Translations under genes and position numbers: made by a program | The notes under the pieces: model-generated | Database searches by the model: none | Seen by the model: the letters and a program-made list of their open reading frames with translations, nothing else | What the model was told of the DNA's origin: nothing | Origin: Opitutus sp. | GTDB lineage: Bacteria; Verrucomicrobiota; Verrucomicrobiia; Opitutales; Opitutaceae | Length of the DNA stretch: 58,227 bases | NCBI GenBank assembly: GCA_009695305.1 | Contig: SIBG01000016.1 | Coordinates: 1 to 58,227 of the forward strand | Direction of reading: 5' to 3' | Part shown: piece after piece, positions 45,679 through 53,496 of the stretch | Position numbering within the stretch: the stretch's first letter is position 1 | Layout: the number at the start of each line of letters is the position of its first letter

Positions 45679-47168
45679 GGCCGGGAGTTACCTGGCCGCC
45701 CGCGGGGCCACCAGGGCAAGAGTTGGGCCACGAGGCGCCATTCAGCACGCAACCGTGGCCATGCCGCCACGAGGGCGAAACCTGTCAGGCCGCCGCTGAG
45801 GACGGACGCCCCAAAGCGCACGAACCACTGGCAGCCGGTCGTCAGCGCGTGGCCGGTCAGCATCCCGGCGGCCAAGGCCGCGGCCAGACCGAGTGGTCCG
45901 GCGAAGGACCCGAGGAAATCTCCCAGCCGCACCGGCGTGCCGCGCGTGGCCCACCACAGGCGCGGCCCAAGCAACGCGAAATTCGTGACGGCCAATCCCG
46001 CCGCCAGTCCCGCCGGACCGGAAGTTTTCCCCGCCCAGAGGCCGAGCCCGGTCGCCGCCAGCACCACGAGGGACAGGAGGGCGAGCCGCCGCGTCTGGCC
46101 GGCGGCCACGCTCACGCCATAGATCGTGGCCGAGAGATACGAGATGGCGGCGTTCACCGCGAGCCAGCGCAGTAACGGCGCTGCTTCCGGCCACGCCGCG
46201 CCCAGGATGAGCTGCACGGTCTCGTGCGGTAGTGAAATGCAGACCACCGCCAGCGGCAGCGTGAGGTGGGCGATTAGATTCGCGGTGGATCTGACGTGGC
46301 GCGCGAATTCCGGCGAGTCTGGCCCGAGCCGGGACAAGGTCGCCAGCAACACCTGGGTCAGTGGCGCCGTGCCGTGTTGCACCGGGAGCGCCAGCAGTTG
46401 GGCGGGGCGATTGTAGAGCCCGAGCGCGCCGGCGCCGAACCACCGGCCCATGAGCAGCGTGTCGAGCTGTTGCTGAAAATATTGCACCACGTTGTAGCCC
46501 GTGAGATTGACCCCCGTGCGCCAGATTTCGCGCAGGCTGGCCCACCGCACCGGTGCGGTCGGTCGCCAGCCGCACAAGCGCCACGCCTCGACCAGCGAGA
46601 TGACTTCTGAGACGAGCAGAAACGCGACGAACGCGTAGGCGCCGGCCCCGAGGCCGCCGGCGACAATCGCCGCCACGGTGCCCACGACCGCGGCGATCGT
46701 TTCCACCCGGTTCAGTTCGGCGAAACGCAACTGGCGCGTCAGCAACACCCGCGGCCAGGCGTTCCCGCCGATGATCAGCAGGCCCGCGCTCATCGTCGTG
46801 ATCAGGCCGGCCACGCGCGGCTCGTGGTAAAATGCGGCCAGCACGGGCGCAAGCGCGACGGCGAGGGCGGCCAGCGCGACGCCGACCACCGCATGCACCC
46901 GCCACAGCGTGCTGCACTGTTCTTCCGAAAGCGTGGGGGCCTGCACCGCCGCCGCCCCGAGTCCCAGATCGCGAAACAGCACGAGCAACATGAACAAACT
47001 GGCGGCCATCGCGAACACGCCGTGCTCACTGGGCGACACCAACCGGGCCAGCACGACGACGGACGCGGCTTTGCAGCTCAAGCGGATGCCTTGCGAGATC
47101 AACGTCGCGCGATAGCCGTGGGCCGCTTGGTCGAGCAAGGGCGCCGAGGCGCCGTCGTCGGAAGTCAT
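45675..47168 (-). CDS. Polysaccharide flippase of the MOP superfamily (Wzx-like)
   Basis: A 497-residue membrane protein with about twelve to fourteen helices. The N-terminal region RLSCKAASVVVLARLVSPSE and the segment GVNLTGYNVVQYFQQQLDTLLMGRWFGAGALGLYNRP are typical of the Wzx/WzxC polysaccharide transporters. It would flip lipid-linked repeat units outward. I prefer the ATG at 47168 because the 40 residues before it are His/Arg-rich and unlike a membrane protein start. It is the first gene of the minus-strand series continuing with GT4, O-antigen ligase, rodA and rng, and its stop overlaps the GT4 start. Confidence 0.9.
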   Translation of the reverse strand: MTSDDGASAPLLDQAAHGYRATLISQGIRLSCKAASVVVLARLVSPSEHGVFAMAASLFMLLVLFRDLGLGAAAVQAPTLSEEQCSTLWRVHAVVGVALAALAVALAPVLAAFYHEPRVAGLITTMSAGLLIIGGNAWPRVLLTRQLRFAELNRVETIAAVVGTVAAIVAGGLGAGAYAFVAFLLVSEVISLVEAWRLCGWRPTAPVRWASLREIWRTGVNLTGYNVVQYFQQQLDTLLMGRWFGAGALGLYNRPAQLLALPVQHGTAPLTQVLLATLSRLGPDSPEFARHVRSTANLIAHLTLPLAVVCISLPHETVQLILGAAWPEAAPLLRWLAVNAAISYLSATIYGVSVAAGQTRRLALLSLVVLAATGLGLWAGKTSGPAGLAAGLAVTNFALLGPRLWWATRGTPVRLGDFLGSFAGPLGLAAALAAGMLTGHALTTGCQWFVRFGASVLSGGLTGFALVAAWPRLRAEWRLVAQLLPWWPRGRPGNSRP

Positions 47169-47353
47169 CGATGGGAAGGTGAGAGTGGAGGGCCCCGCGG
47201 CAAAGCTTGCACCGTGCCGGCGCTCGGCTAGGGCGGGGAGATGCAGACGAACGTAGTGCCACTGTGCCGGCCGCGGGATGGGACGCAAGTGCGGGCCATG
47301 TGCGACCGGCGGACGGTGGTCGGCGCCGGCGGTCGGCCTCTCTTCTCCCGCTG
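47169..47353. promoter_or_regulatory. Divergent promoter region of the polysaccharide locus
   Basis: A 185-base gap between the divergent starts of the flippase gene (minus) and the GT2 gene (plus). It must drive the minus-strand flippase-to-rng series. No strong sigma-70-like pair is visible. Confidence 0.45.
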
Positions 47354-48319
47354 ATGAGCGCTAGAGTTATCGCGATCATTCCCGCATTTCACCGGCCGCA
47401 GCTGTTGGCGCGCGCGTTGCGATCGCTGGCAGGGCAGGGGCCGCTGCTGGCGCGGGTGGTGGTCGTCAATAATTCCAGTGATGCGGAAACCGCGCGACTG
47501 ACGGCCGAGTCGCGCGTGCCGGCCACGCTGCTGGACTACGGTTGTAACCTCGGGACGGCCGGGGGCATCGCCGCCGGCATGGCCGCGATGTTGCAGGACT
47601 TGCGGGCCACCCACGCGTTCGTGATGGATGACGATGCTTGTGCCACGCCGGACCTGATTTCGACGATGCTCAGGGCGGCCGAGGAATCCAAGGCGGAGGC
47701 CGTCGCCCCCCTGATCACCGATGGCAGCGGGACGATTCGGTGGTTTCCCGGTCCCTTGGCGCAGCCGGCGTGGAACGTCGTGCGGCGCAGTCCGACGCCG
47801 GCGGAATTCCTGCGGCAATGCGGGCCCGCGCCCTTGGAATGGAACTGGGCGATTTGGGCCGCCGTGCTATTCTCGCGTCGCGCCATCGAGGCGGTGGGCT
47901 ATCCGCGGATGGATTTGTGGTCACAGTCCACCGATCTCGAATATACGCTGCGGGTGTCGGCGCGATTTAAGTGCGTGCTCGCTCCCGCCGCGGTGTGCCA
48001 ACACCTGCCGCCACCCGCCCCGGATGGAGGGGAGGGGAAAAAACTTTTCTTGGGGCTGCAGAGCGGGAATTACATTTCCTTCCGACTCCGGCACGGCTGG
48101 CGTTTCATCCGGCATATTCCCGGACAACACTATCGCTACCTGCGACACTATCGCTGGCGGCTGCGGGCGTGGAAGGAGGCGGCGGTCGCCCTGGTCGGTG
48201 GCGCGGTGCTCGGCCGGACTCCCGGCAACACGGCGCGCCGGGCTGACTATCTCCGCGCGGTCGAAAAATTTCCGGAAGGAAAGGCGGGAGCCGGCGGCGA
48301 GCGCCGCCGGGCCGGCTAG
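47354..48319 (+). CDS. GT2-family glycosyltransferase (galactofuranosyl/rhamnosyl-type)
   Basis: A 321-residue GT-A glycosyltransferase. VIAIIPAFHRPQLL opens the nucleotide-binding domain, VVVVNNSSD follows, and the DxD-type metal motif is MDDDA (91-95). The segment GCNLGTAGGIAAGM and the later EWNWAIWAAVLFSRRAIEAVGYPR are typical of GlfT2/rhamnosyl GT2 enzymes. The C-terminal Arg- and aromatic-rich region (about 240-300) may contact the membrane. The ATG at 47354 is chosen for the canonical N-terminus; the frame stays open upstream. It is transcribed away from the flippase gene and converges with the next GT4 gene. Confidence 0.9.
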   Translation: MSARVIAIIPAFHRPQLLARALRSLAGQGPLLARVVVVNNSSDAETARLTAESRVPATLLDYGCNLGTAGGIAAGMAAMLQDLRATHAFVMDDDACATPDLISTMLRAAEESKAEAVAPLITDGSGTIRWFPGPLAQPAWNVVRRSPTPAEFLRQCGPAPLEWNWAIWAAVLFSRRAIEAVGYPRMDLWSQSTDLEYTLRVSARFKCVLAPAAVCQHLPPPAPDGGEGKKLFLGLQSGNYISFRLRHGWRFIRHIPGQHYRYLRHYRWRLRAWKEAAVALVGGAVLGRTPGNTARRADYLRAVEKFPEGKAGAGGERRRAG

Positions 48320-48342
48320 GATTGCCCGGTTGGGTTCCTCGC

Positions 48343-48403
48343 AAAAACCGGCCCAGAAAAATGCCACGGATTACGTGACGCTTCCGCTGGGCCTTCGGTT
48401 TTT
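48343..48403. terminator. Candidate bidirectional terminator
   Basis: The convergent gap between the GT2 and GT4 genes contains AAAAACCGGCCCAG (48343-48356) and, inverted, CTGGGCC...GGTTTTT (48387-48403). The GGCCCAG/CTGGGCC stem plus outer A and T runs could act as a terminator in both directions. The 30-base loop makes it weak. Confidence 0.4.
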
Positions 48404-48428
48404 CTGCGGTGAGCGTTACCGGGGATGG

Positions 48429-49523
48429 TTAGCTGGTGCCGCCAAGCGCCGCCGCCAGGGCCGCGAGGTGGCGCTCGCGCGTGAAATGGGCGAGGTAATG
48501 CTGGCGCAGCGCATCGTCCGGCCGACCGCGCGCGCGCAGTTCAAACATCGCGTCGGCGATCTGGGCGGGCTGGCCGGCGGCGACGAACCGCACGCCGCCG
48601 CTGGCTGGCAGCATGCCGGGGATCGCGCGCCAGCGCGTCGTGATGATCGGGAGGTTGTGCGCGAGCGCCTCGATGAGCACGAGCGGCTGGCCTTCGTGCG
48701 CGTAGCTGGTCGGGAAACACAGCAGGTCGGCGCGGGCGAGCAGGGCGTGTTTTTGGGCGTCGTTCGCGAACCCGGCATGGCGCACGGCCTCGCCGAGCGC
48801 CGCCGCGCGCGAATGAAATTCGCGCTCGTCCTCGGCGCTCGCGAAGCCGCCGGCGATGGTCAGCCGAAAGGCTCCGGGCTCGCGTGGCAGCGCGAGCGCG
48901 AGGGCCGCGAGCGTGTCGAACAGTCCCTTCGACCCGCTGCCGAGGCCAAGGAACAGCACTTCGCTGCGCTCTCCGGGGGCGCGCGGCGGATGGTGAGCCG
49001 GCGACGGACCGGGATCGGCGAGGCCGTTGAGCACGACGGCGATTCGACGCGCCGTGAGATAGGCAGCGTCGACGCGCAGTTCGTCCGCCAGCGCGAGCGC
49101 CAAATCCGCGCGGCCGAGCAAGGCGCGAGTGATGGCGCGCTCGACCGCGGTGCCCTCGGTTTCGAGCCACGCGGTGAGACCGGTCGCGTGCCAGTGCAGC
49201 ACGAGTCTTTTGAAAAAGGGCCGGCACAGCAGCATGACCAGCCAGTCGCGATAGAGCGCGCCGCGTTTTCCGGGCGCCGGGATATAGTAAAGCGTGTCGC
49301 AGCCGTGGCGGAAACGCCCGGCGAGCGCGTGCAGCGCACCGGCGAGGGTCGCCCAGATTTTCCCGGCGCGCCAGCGGCCGATGTCGGCCGCGTCGTGGGA
49401 GAGACGCAGGTTGACGTGGTGAAGCGCGAGGCCGTGCGCGGGGAGGCCGTCCACCAGGGTTTGCACCATGAGGCTCTGGCCGTGCACGGGCGGGGGGGTC
49501 TGGGCGAGAACGAGAAGTTTCAT
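48429..49523 (-). CDS. GT4-family glycosyltransferase
   Basis: A 364-residue GT-B glycosyltransferase. The N-terminus KLLVLAQTPPPVHGQSLMVQ is the typical GT4 opening. The second domain starts at VLFLGLGSGSKG and carries the E-x7-E motif in SYAHEGQPLVLIEALAHNLP. There is no signal or membrane segment. The ATG at 49523 is selected because the 27 upstream residues lack homology character. Its start is only 47 bases from the start of the divergent exosortase gene, so the two promoters must overlap. It is probably part of the same surface-glycan pathway as the neighbouring flippase and ligase. Confidence 0.9.
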   Translation of the reverse strand: MKLLVLAQTPPPVHGQSLMVQTLVDGLPAHGLALHHVNLRLSHDAADIGRWRAGKIWATLAGALHALAGRFRHGCDTLYYIPAPGKRGALYRDWLVMLLCRPFFKRLVLHWHATGLTAWLETEGTAVERAITRALLGRADLALALADELRVDAAYLTARRIAVVLNGLADPGPSPAHHPPRAPGERSEVLFLGLGSGSKGLFDTLAALALALPREPGAFRLTIAGGFASAEDEREFHSRAAALGEAVRHAGFANDAQKHALLARADLLCFPTSYAHEGQPLVLIEALAHNLPIITTRWRAIPGMLPASGGVRFVAAGQPAQIADAMFELRARGRPDDALRQHYLAHFTRERHLAALAAALGGTS

Positions 49524-49570
49524 CTCAGGCTTGGAAACACCACGGTGGGAACCGATGATGCGCGACATCG

Positions 49571-51274
49571 ATGAGCAATCCAGCCGCAAAGCACCACCGG
49601 TCACGGTCGCAACTCGCAGCCGCCTGGGTGTGTGCGGTGGCGGCGGCCGGGTTGTTCCACTGGTTTGGGAACGCGGCCCAGGGCTACGTGAAGACGACGT
49701 CCCTGTTCTGGTGGTGGATCAGCCAGTGGATCGATCCGAACGCTGAGACTGAACATGGGTGGCTGATTCTCGGGCTGAGTGCGTGGCTGTTGTGGAGAAA
49801 TCTCCGGATGGCCGAAGGCCGCACGCCGATGGGCGATGGGCAGGCTCCCCGATCGGCCATCGGCCATTGGCCATCGGCCATTGCCATGGGTGTGGGCCTC
49901 GCGTGGCACGCGGTCGGGTTTGCCGGGCAGCAGGGGCGGGTGTCGATCGTCGCATTGCTGGTGTTCGCGTGGGGGGTGTTGCGGCTGGGGGGCGGGCGGC
50001 GGTGGGGCGCGGCGGCGGTGTTTCCCCTGGGATTTTTGTTTTTTGCGATTCCGCTCAACGTCTTCGATTCGGTCGGCTTCTGGCTGCGGCTCTGGGTGAT
50101 CAAGGCGAGCGCCGGGCTCGCGCACACCGCGGGCATCGGGGTGATCCAAAACGGGACGCAACTGCTCGCCGCGGACGGACGCTATAATTACGATGTGGCC
50201 GCGGCGTGCTCGGGTGTGCGTTCGCTGATGGCGCTCGCGGCGCTAGCCCTGCTCACGGGCTACCTGAATTTTTCCACGTGGTGGCGGCGAGGGGCGGTGT
50301 TGCTGCTGTGTTTTCCGCTGGTGTATCTCGGCAACGTGGCGCGGATCGCATCGATCGTGTTCACCGCGCACTGGGGCGGACAGGCTTGGGGCGAGCGGGC
50401 GCATACGGTGATGGGTTATGGCGTGTTTGGCATCGTGCTCGGTGGCGTGTTGGCGGGCGTCGCCGCCCTCGCGCGTTGGTGGCCCGAAGCCGCGCCGAAG
50501 TCGGCCGGGCCCGAACCAGGTTGTCACCCCTTAGGTGACCAACGAGTTTGGGCGGTGGCGGCGGCGATCGTGGGGCTGGCGGTGGGGGAAATGTTTTTCC
50601 TGCATCACCTGACGACGCGGCCGCCGCACGGGGCCGTCGGCGTGCGACTCATGGCCGATGGGAAGAATCCGGTCGAGCTGCCGGCGATTCTCGACCGCGA
50701 GTGGGTGGGCTGGCCGGCGGCGGTCACGGCGATCGAGCGCGAGATTCTGCCGCCGGACACGGGATTCTCGCGGATGGATTATCGCTCGTCGCGCGATGCG
50801 CGGCAGGTGCTGCTCTCGATCGTGCTGAGCGGGCGCGATCGGACGTCGATTCACCGGCCGGAGCTTTGCCTCGTCGGGCAGGGCTGGACGATCACGGATG
50901 CGGTGGAGACGAACTTTCGGTTTCCCGGGCGCGCGGGCGCGGCGCCGGAGAGGGCGGACCGGTTTCCGGCGACCCTGCTGCGGGTGCGGCGCGAAATGAC
51001 GACACCGGCCGCGGCGGGGAGGCCGGGTGGCCGCGAGGCGGTGCCGCAGTTGGTGGCGTATTGGTTTGTGAGCAGCGAGCTGGTGGTCGCCACGCACTGG
51101 CAGCGTTTCATCCATGATGCGTGGAACCGCCTCCGGCACGCGCGCGCCGACCGCTGGGCCTACGTGCTGATGCAGACCGACGCCACCGACGGCGAGGCCG
51201 CGGCGCTGGCGCGCATGCAGGTGGTGCTCGACGCGACGCTGCCGGTGTTCCAATTGCCGATGAAAAATTCGTAG
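49571..51274 (+). CDS. Exosortase fused to an EpsI-type domain
   Basis: A 567-residue protein. Residues 1 to about 305 form an eight-helix exosortase with the catalytic cysteine in AACSGVRSL (Cys213), Arg258 in GNVARI and His278 in [10 protein letters not shown], the Cys-Arg-His set of the family. After a linker and one more helix (about 325-345), the C-terminal part is an EpsI/DUF3485-type domain: [28 protein letters not shown] at about 426-439, and [12 protein letters not shown]. In many bacteria these are separate genes; here they are fused. It should process or anchor PEP-CTERM-type surface proteins linked to exopolysaccharide. No PEP-CTERM substrate gene is in the window. A repeat-derived stretch lies inside the frame around residues 86-105. 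Confidence 0.92.
   Translation: MSNPAAKHHRSRSQLAAAWVCAVAAAGLFHWFGNAAQGYVKTTSLFWWWISQWIDPNAETEHGWLILGLSAWLLWRNLRMAEGRTPMGDGQAPRSAIGHWPSAIAMGVGLAWHAVGFAGQQGRVSIVALLVFAWGVLRLGGGRRWGAAAVFPLGFLFFAIPLNVFDSVGFWLRLWVIKASAGLAHTAGIGVIQNGTQLLAADGRYNYDVAAACSGVRSLMALAALALLTGYLNFSTWWRRGAVLLLCFPLVYLGNVARIASIVFTAHWGGQAWGERAHTVMGYGVFGIVLGGVLAGVAALARWWPEAAPKSAGPEPGCHPLGDQRVWAVAAAIVGLAVGEMFFLHHLTTRPPHGAVGVRLMADGKNPVELPAILDREWVGWPAAVTAIEREILPPDTGFSRMDYRSSRDARQVLLSIVLSGRDRTSIHRPELCLVGQGWTITDAVETNFRFPGRAGAAPERADRFPATLLRVRREMTTPAAAGRPGGREAVPQLVAYWFVSSELVVATHWQRFIHDAWNRLRHARADRWAYVLMQTDATDGEAAALARMQVVLDATLPVFQLPMKNS
49827..49890. repeat. Short palindromic/tandem repeat within the exosortase coding sequence
   Basis: Four near-identical seven-base units GGCCATC, GGCCATT, GGCCATC, GGCCATT (49855-49882) follow an inverted related block CCGATGGGCGATGGGC beginning at about 49827. 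The stretch can fold as a hairpin and encodes about 20 residues of a loop between membrane helices. Confidence 0.7.
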
Positions 51275-51322
51275 CGGAACGGCGGTCCGTTCCGCCGCCG
51301 CGGCGGCAGCGTTGCCGCTACG
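51270..51322. repeat. REP-like hairpin between exosortase and rny
   Basis: Outer arms GTAGCGG (51271-51277) and CCGCTAC (51315-51321) enclose an inner palindrome GGAACGGCGGTCCGTTCC. The exosortase stop codon TAG (51272-51274) is inside the left arm, and the likely rny Shine-Dalgarno sequence AGAAGG (51323-51328) directly follows the right arm. Confidence 0.75.
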
Positions 51323-51336
51323 AGAAGGCTTGAGAT

Positions 51337-52947
51337 TTGAGGACTGGGGCCTACGTTGCCCGTCCCTTGACGTCCGGAAGAGCAGCCGACTTCGCGCTTC
51401 TGATCGCCGAGAGCGACGCCTTTGACTGGTCGCTCCCGGTGGCCTTGGTCGTGGGTGGAGGCATCGGGTTCTGGGTGGTGTGGGCGCTCACCCGCCACAC
51501 GCGCCGCGGAGCGCACGAGCAGGCGGCGGAGCTCATCGAAGTGGCGAGGCGGGAGGCCGCGGTGGGTGCGGAAGAGCTGAAGCAAAAAGCCGAGGCCGAA
51601 ATCCAGGAGAAGCGCGCGGAATTAAACCGGGAGTTCTACCGGCGCGAGATCGAGAGCGACGTCCGGCTGCGCGAGATCCGGGCCCACGAGGAATCGCTCG
51701 CGTTGCTCGACTATCAGCTGGAGCAGCGGCAGGAGCGGCTCAACCGCGAGAGCGCCGCCGTGAAGCAGGCGCGCGACGCGATCCGCGCGCTCTCGAAGAG
51801 CGTGCGCAAGCGGCTCGAGGGCGTCTCGCAACTGGACGCCGAGGGCATCCGCACGCAGCTCCGGGAAGAGGTGCTGCTGGAGTGTGGCGACGAATTGCGC
51901 GCCCTCCGCCGCGCGACCCTCGAGAAATCCGAGCAGGAACTGCAGACGGACGCGCGTCGCATCCTCGTCGCCTCGATGCAGCGCATCGCGAGCAAGCCCA
52001 ACAACGATCTCACCGCGACCATCATCCAGCTGCCGAACGAGGACATGAAGGGCCGCCTCATCGGCCGGGAGGGGCGGAACATCAAATCATTCGAATTGGC
52101 GACCGGCGTCACGCTGCTGATCGACGAATCGCCGCTGATGGTGCTCATCTCGTCCTTTGATCCGGTGCGCCGCGAGGTGGCGCGAACCGCCCTTGATGCG
52201 CTGATCAAGGACGGCCGCATCCACCCGGCGTCGATCGAGGAGTTCGTGAAACGCGCGCAGGAGGAGATTGACCTCGTCACGACGCAGGCCGGCGCGGACG
52301 CCGTGACCAAGCTCAACATCAATGGCCTGCACCCGGAAATCATCAAGCTGCTCGGCCGGCTCAAATACCGTTTCTCCTATAACCAAAACGCGCTCGACCA
52401 CTCGGTGGAGACGGCGTTTCTCGCGTCGCTGATCGCGAGTGAAGTCGGGCTCGATCCCAACCTGGCGAAACGCGCCGGCCTCCTGCATGACATCGGCAAG
52501 GGCGTGCCCGGCGAGCTCGAGGGGAGCCACGCGGTGATCGGGGCGGAATTCATCAAGCGTTACGGCGAGACGCCCATCGTGGTGAATGCCGTCGCCGCCC
52601 ACCACGAGGAAGTGAAGCCCGAGACCGTTTATGCGGGGCTCGTGATTCTGGCGGACACGATTTCGGCGGCGCGCCCGGGCGCGCGGGCGGAGTCGATGAC
52701 GAGTTACGTGCAGCGGCTCGGACGGCTGGAGAAGCTGGCGATGTCGCTCGAGGGAGTGCAGCAGGCGTTCGCGATTCAGGCGGGCCGGGAGATCCGGGTG
52801 GTCGTGTCGCCGCTGGAAGTCACGGACGACCGGGCGCGGGAGATCGCGAAGGAGCTCCGCGCCCGTATCGAGGCCGAGCTGCAATATCCGAGCACGATCA
52901 AGATCACCGTCATCCGCGAGAGCCGCTACTCGGAGACGGCAACGTGA
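51337..52947 (+). CDS. rny: Ribonuclease Y
   Basis: A 536-residue endoribonuclease. An N-terminal membrane helix (about 33-52) anchors it. A long coiled coil rich in Glu/Arg/Lys (about 58-205) follows, then a KH domain with GRLIGREGRNIK (239-250) and an HD domain with DHSVE (354-358) and LLHDIGKG (382-389). Architecture and length match RNase Y, which starts mRNA decay. No ATG precedes the membrane helix. The TTG at 51337 is chosen because AGAAGG lies eight bases upstream of it. The 62-base gap after the exosortase gene is almost filled by a REP-like hairpin, so read-through from the exosortase promoter is possible but may be attenuated. Confidence 0.93.
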   Translation: MRTGAYVARPLTSGRAADFALLIAESDAFDWSLPVALVVGGGIGFWVVWALTRHTRRGAHEQAAELIEVARREAAVGAEELKQKAEAEIQEKRAELNREFYRREIESDVRLREIRAHEESLALLDYQLEQRQERLNRESAAVKQARDAIRALSKSVRKRLEGVSQLDAEGIRTQLREEVLLECGDELRALRRATLEKSEQELQTDARRILVASMQRIASKPNNDLTATIIQLPNEDMKGRLIGREGRNIKSFELATGVTLLIDESPLMVLISSFDPVRREVARTALDALIKDGRIHPASIEEFVKRAQEEIDLVTTQAGADAVTKLNINGLHPEIIKLLGRLKYRFSYNQNALDHSVETAFLASLIASEVGLDPNLAKRAGLLHDIGKGVPGELEGSHAVIGAEFIKRYGETPIVVNAVAAHHEEVKPETVYAGLVILADTISAARPGARAESMTSYVQRLGRLEKLAMSLEGVQQAFAIQAGREIRVVVSPLEVTDDRAREIAKELRARIEAELQYPSTIKITVIRESRYSETAT

Positions 52948-52954
52948 ACGGAAG

Positions 52955-53060
52955 GGCTGGAAAACTAACAAACTGAAGAGCTGAATTTTAGGACCTGGAT
53001 TGGGAGAGCACGGGCATTTTCAGCCTTTCAGTCCTTCGGTCTTTCAGTCTTTTTCCAGCC
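52955..53060. repeat. Inverted repeat leader upstream of queF
   Basis: GGCTGGAAAA (52955-52964) and TTTTCCAGCC (53051-53060) are perfect inverted arms almost filling the rny-queF gap. Between them are short repeats of the TTTCAGTC type (for example in 53014-53050) and their complement AACTGAAGAGCTGAA (about 52970-52985). The right arm touches the queF ATG at 53061. Confidence 0.75.
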
Positions 53061-53426
53061 ATGGCCGATCCGAAAATCCTCGAAACCTTTCCCAATCCCG
53101 CGCCGCAGCGCGACTACGTGATCGAGCACACGCATCATGAGTTCACCTCGATGTGCCCGATCACGGGGCATCCGGATTTTGCGGCGATCACCGTGCGCTA
53201 CGTCGCCGGCCAGACGTGCGTCGAACTAAAGTCGCTGAAACTCTACTTCCACGCCTACCGCAACGACGGGATTTTCTTCGAGGCCGCGACCAACCAGATT
53301 TGCGACGACCTCGGGGCCGCGCTGCGGCCGCGCGAACTTACCATCATCGCCGATTGGAAGGGCCGGGGCGGCATCACGTCGCGGGTGACGTGCGCGTGGG
53401 CGCCGAAGCGCGGGCGTCGCGGCTGA
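53061..53426 (+). CDS. queF: NADPH-dependent 7-cyano-7-deazaguanine reductase
   Basis: A 121-residue QueF of the short, YkvM-like type, reducing preQ0 to preQ1 in queuosine biosynthesis. The catalytic cysteine is Cys32 in TSMCPITGHPDF, with Asp39 seven residues later, as expected. The QueF NADPH motif ELKSLKLYFHAYRN is at 55-68 and the substrate-binding Glu candidate is Glu74. There is no other queuosine gene nearby. It follows rny by 113 bases in the same direction. The inverted repeat ends directly at its start codon, leaving no standard Shine-Dalgarno sequence visible. Confidence 0.96.
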   Translation: MADPKILETFPNPAPQRDYVIEHTHHEFTSMCPITGHPDFAAITVRYVAGQTCVELKSLKLYFHAYRNDGIFFEAATNQICDDLGAALRPRELTIIADWKGRGGITSRVTCAWAPKRGRRG

Positions 53427-53496
53427 GCGGCGGGCCGCTGGTTCCGGTTGGTGATCGCGGCCAGATGGTCGCCCGACCCCGCGGTGGGGCCGGCGA

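Noticed and set aside
49855..49882. A CRISPR-like array
   Set aside because: Units are seven bases, contiguous and without spacers, and lie within a coding frame.
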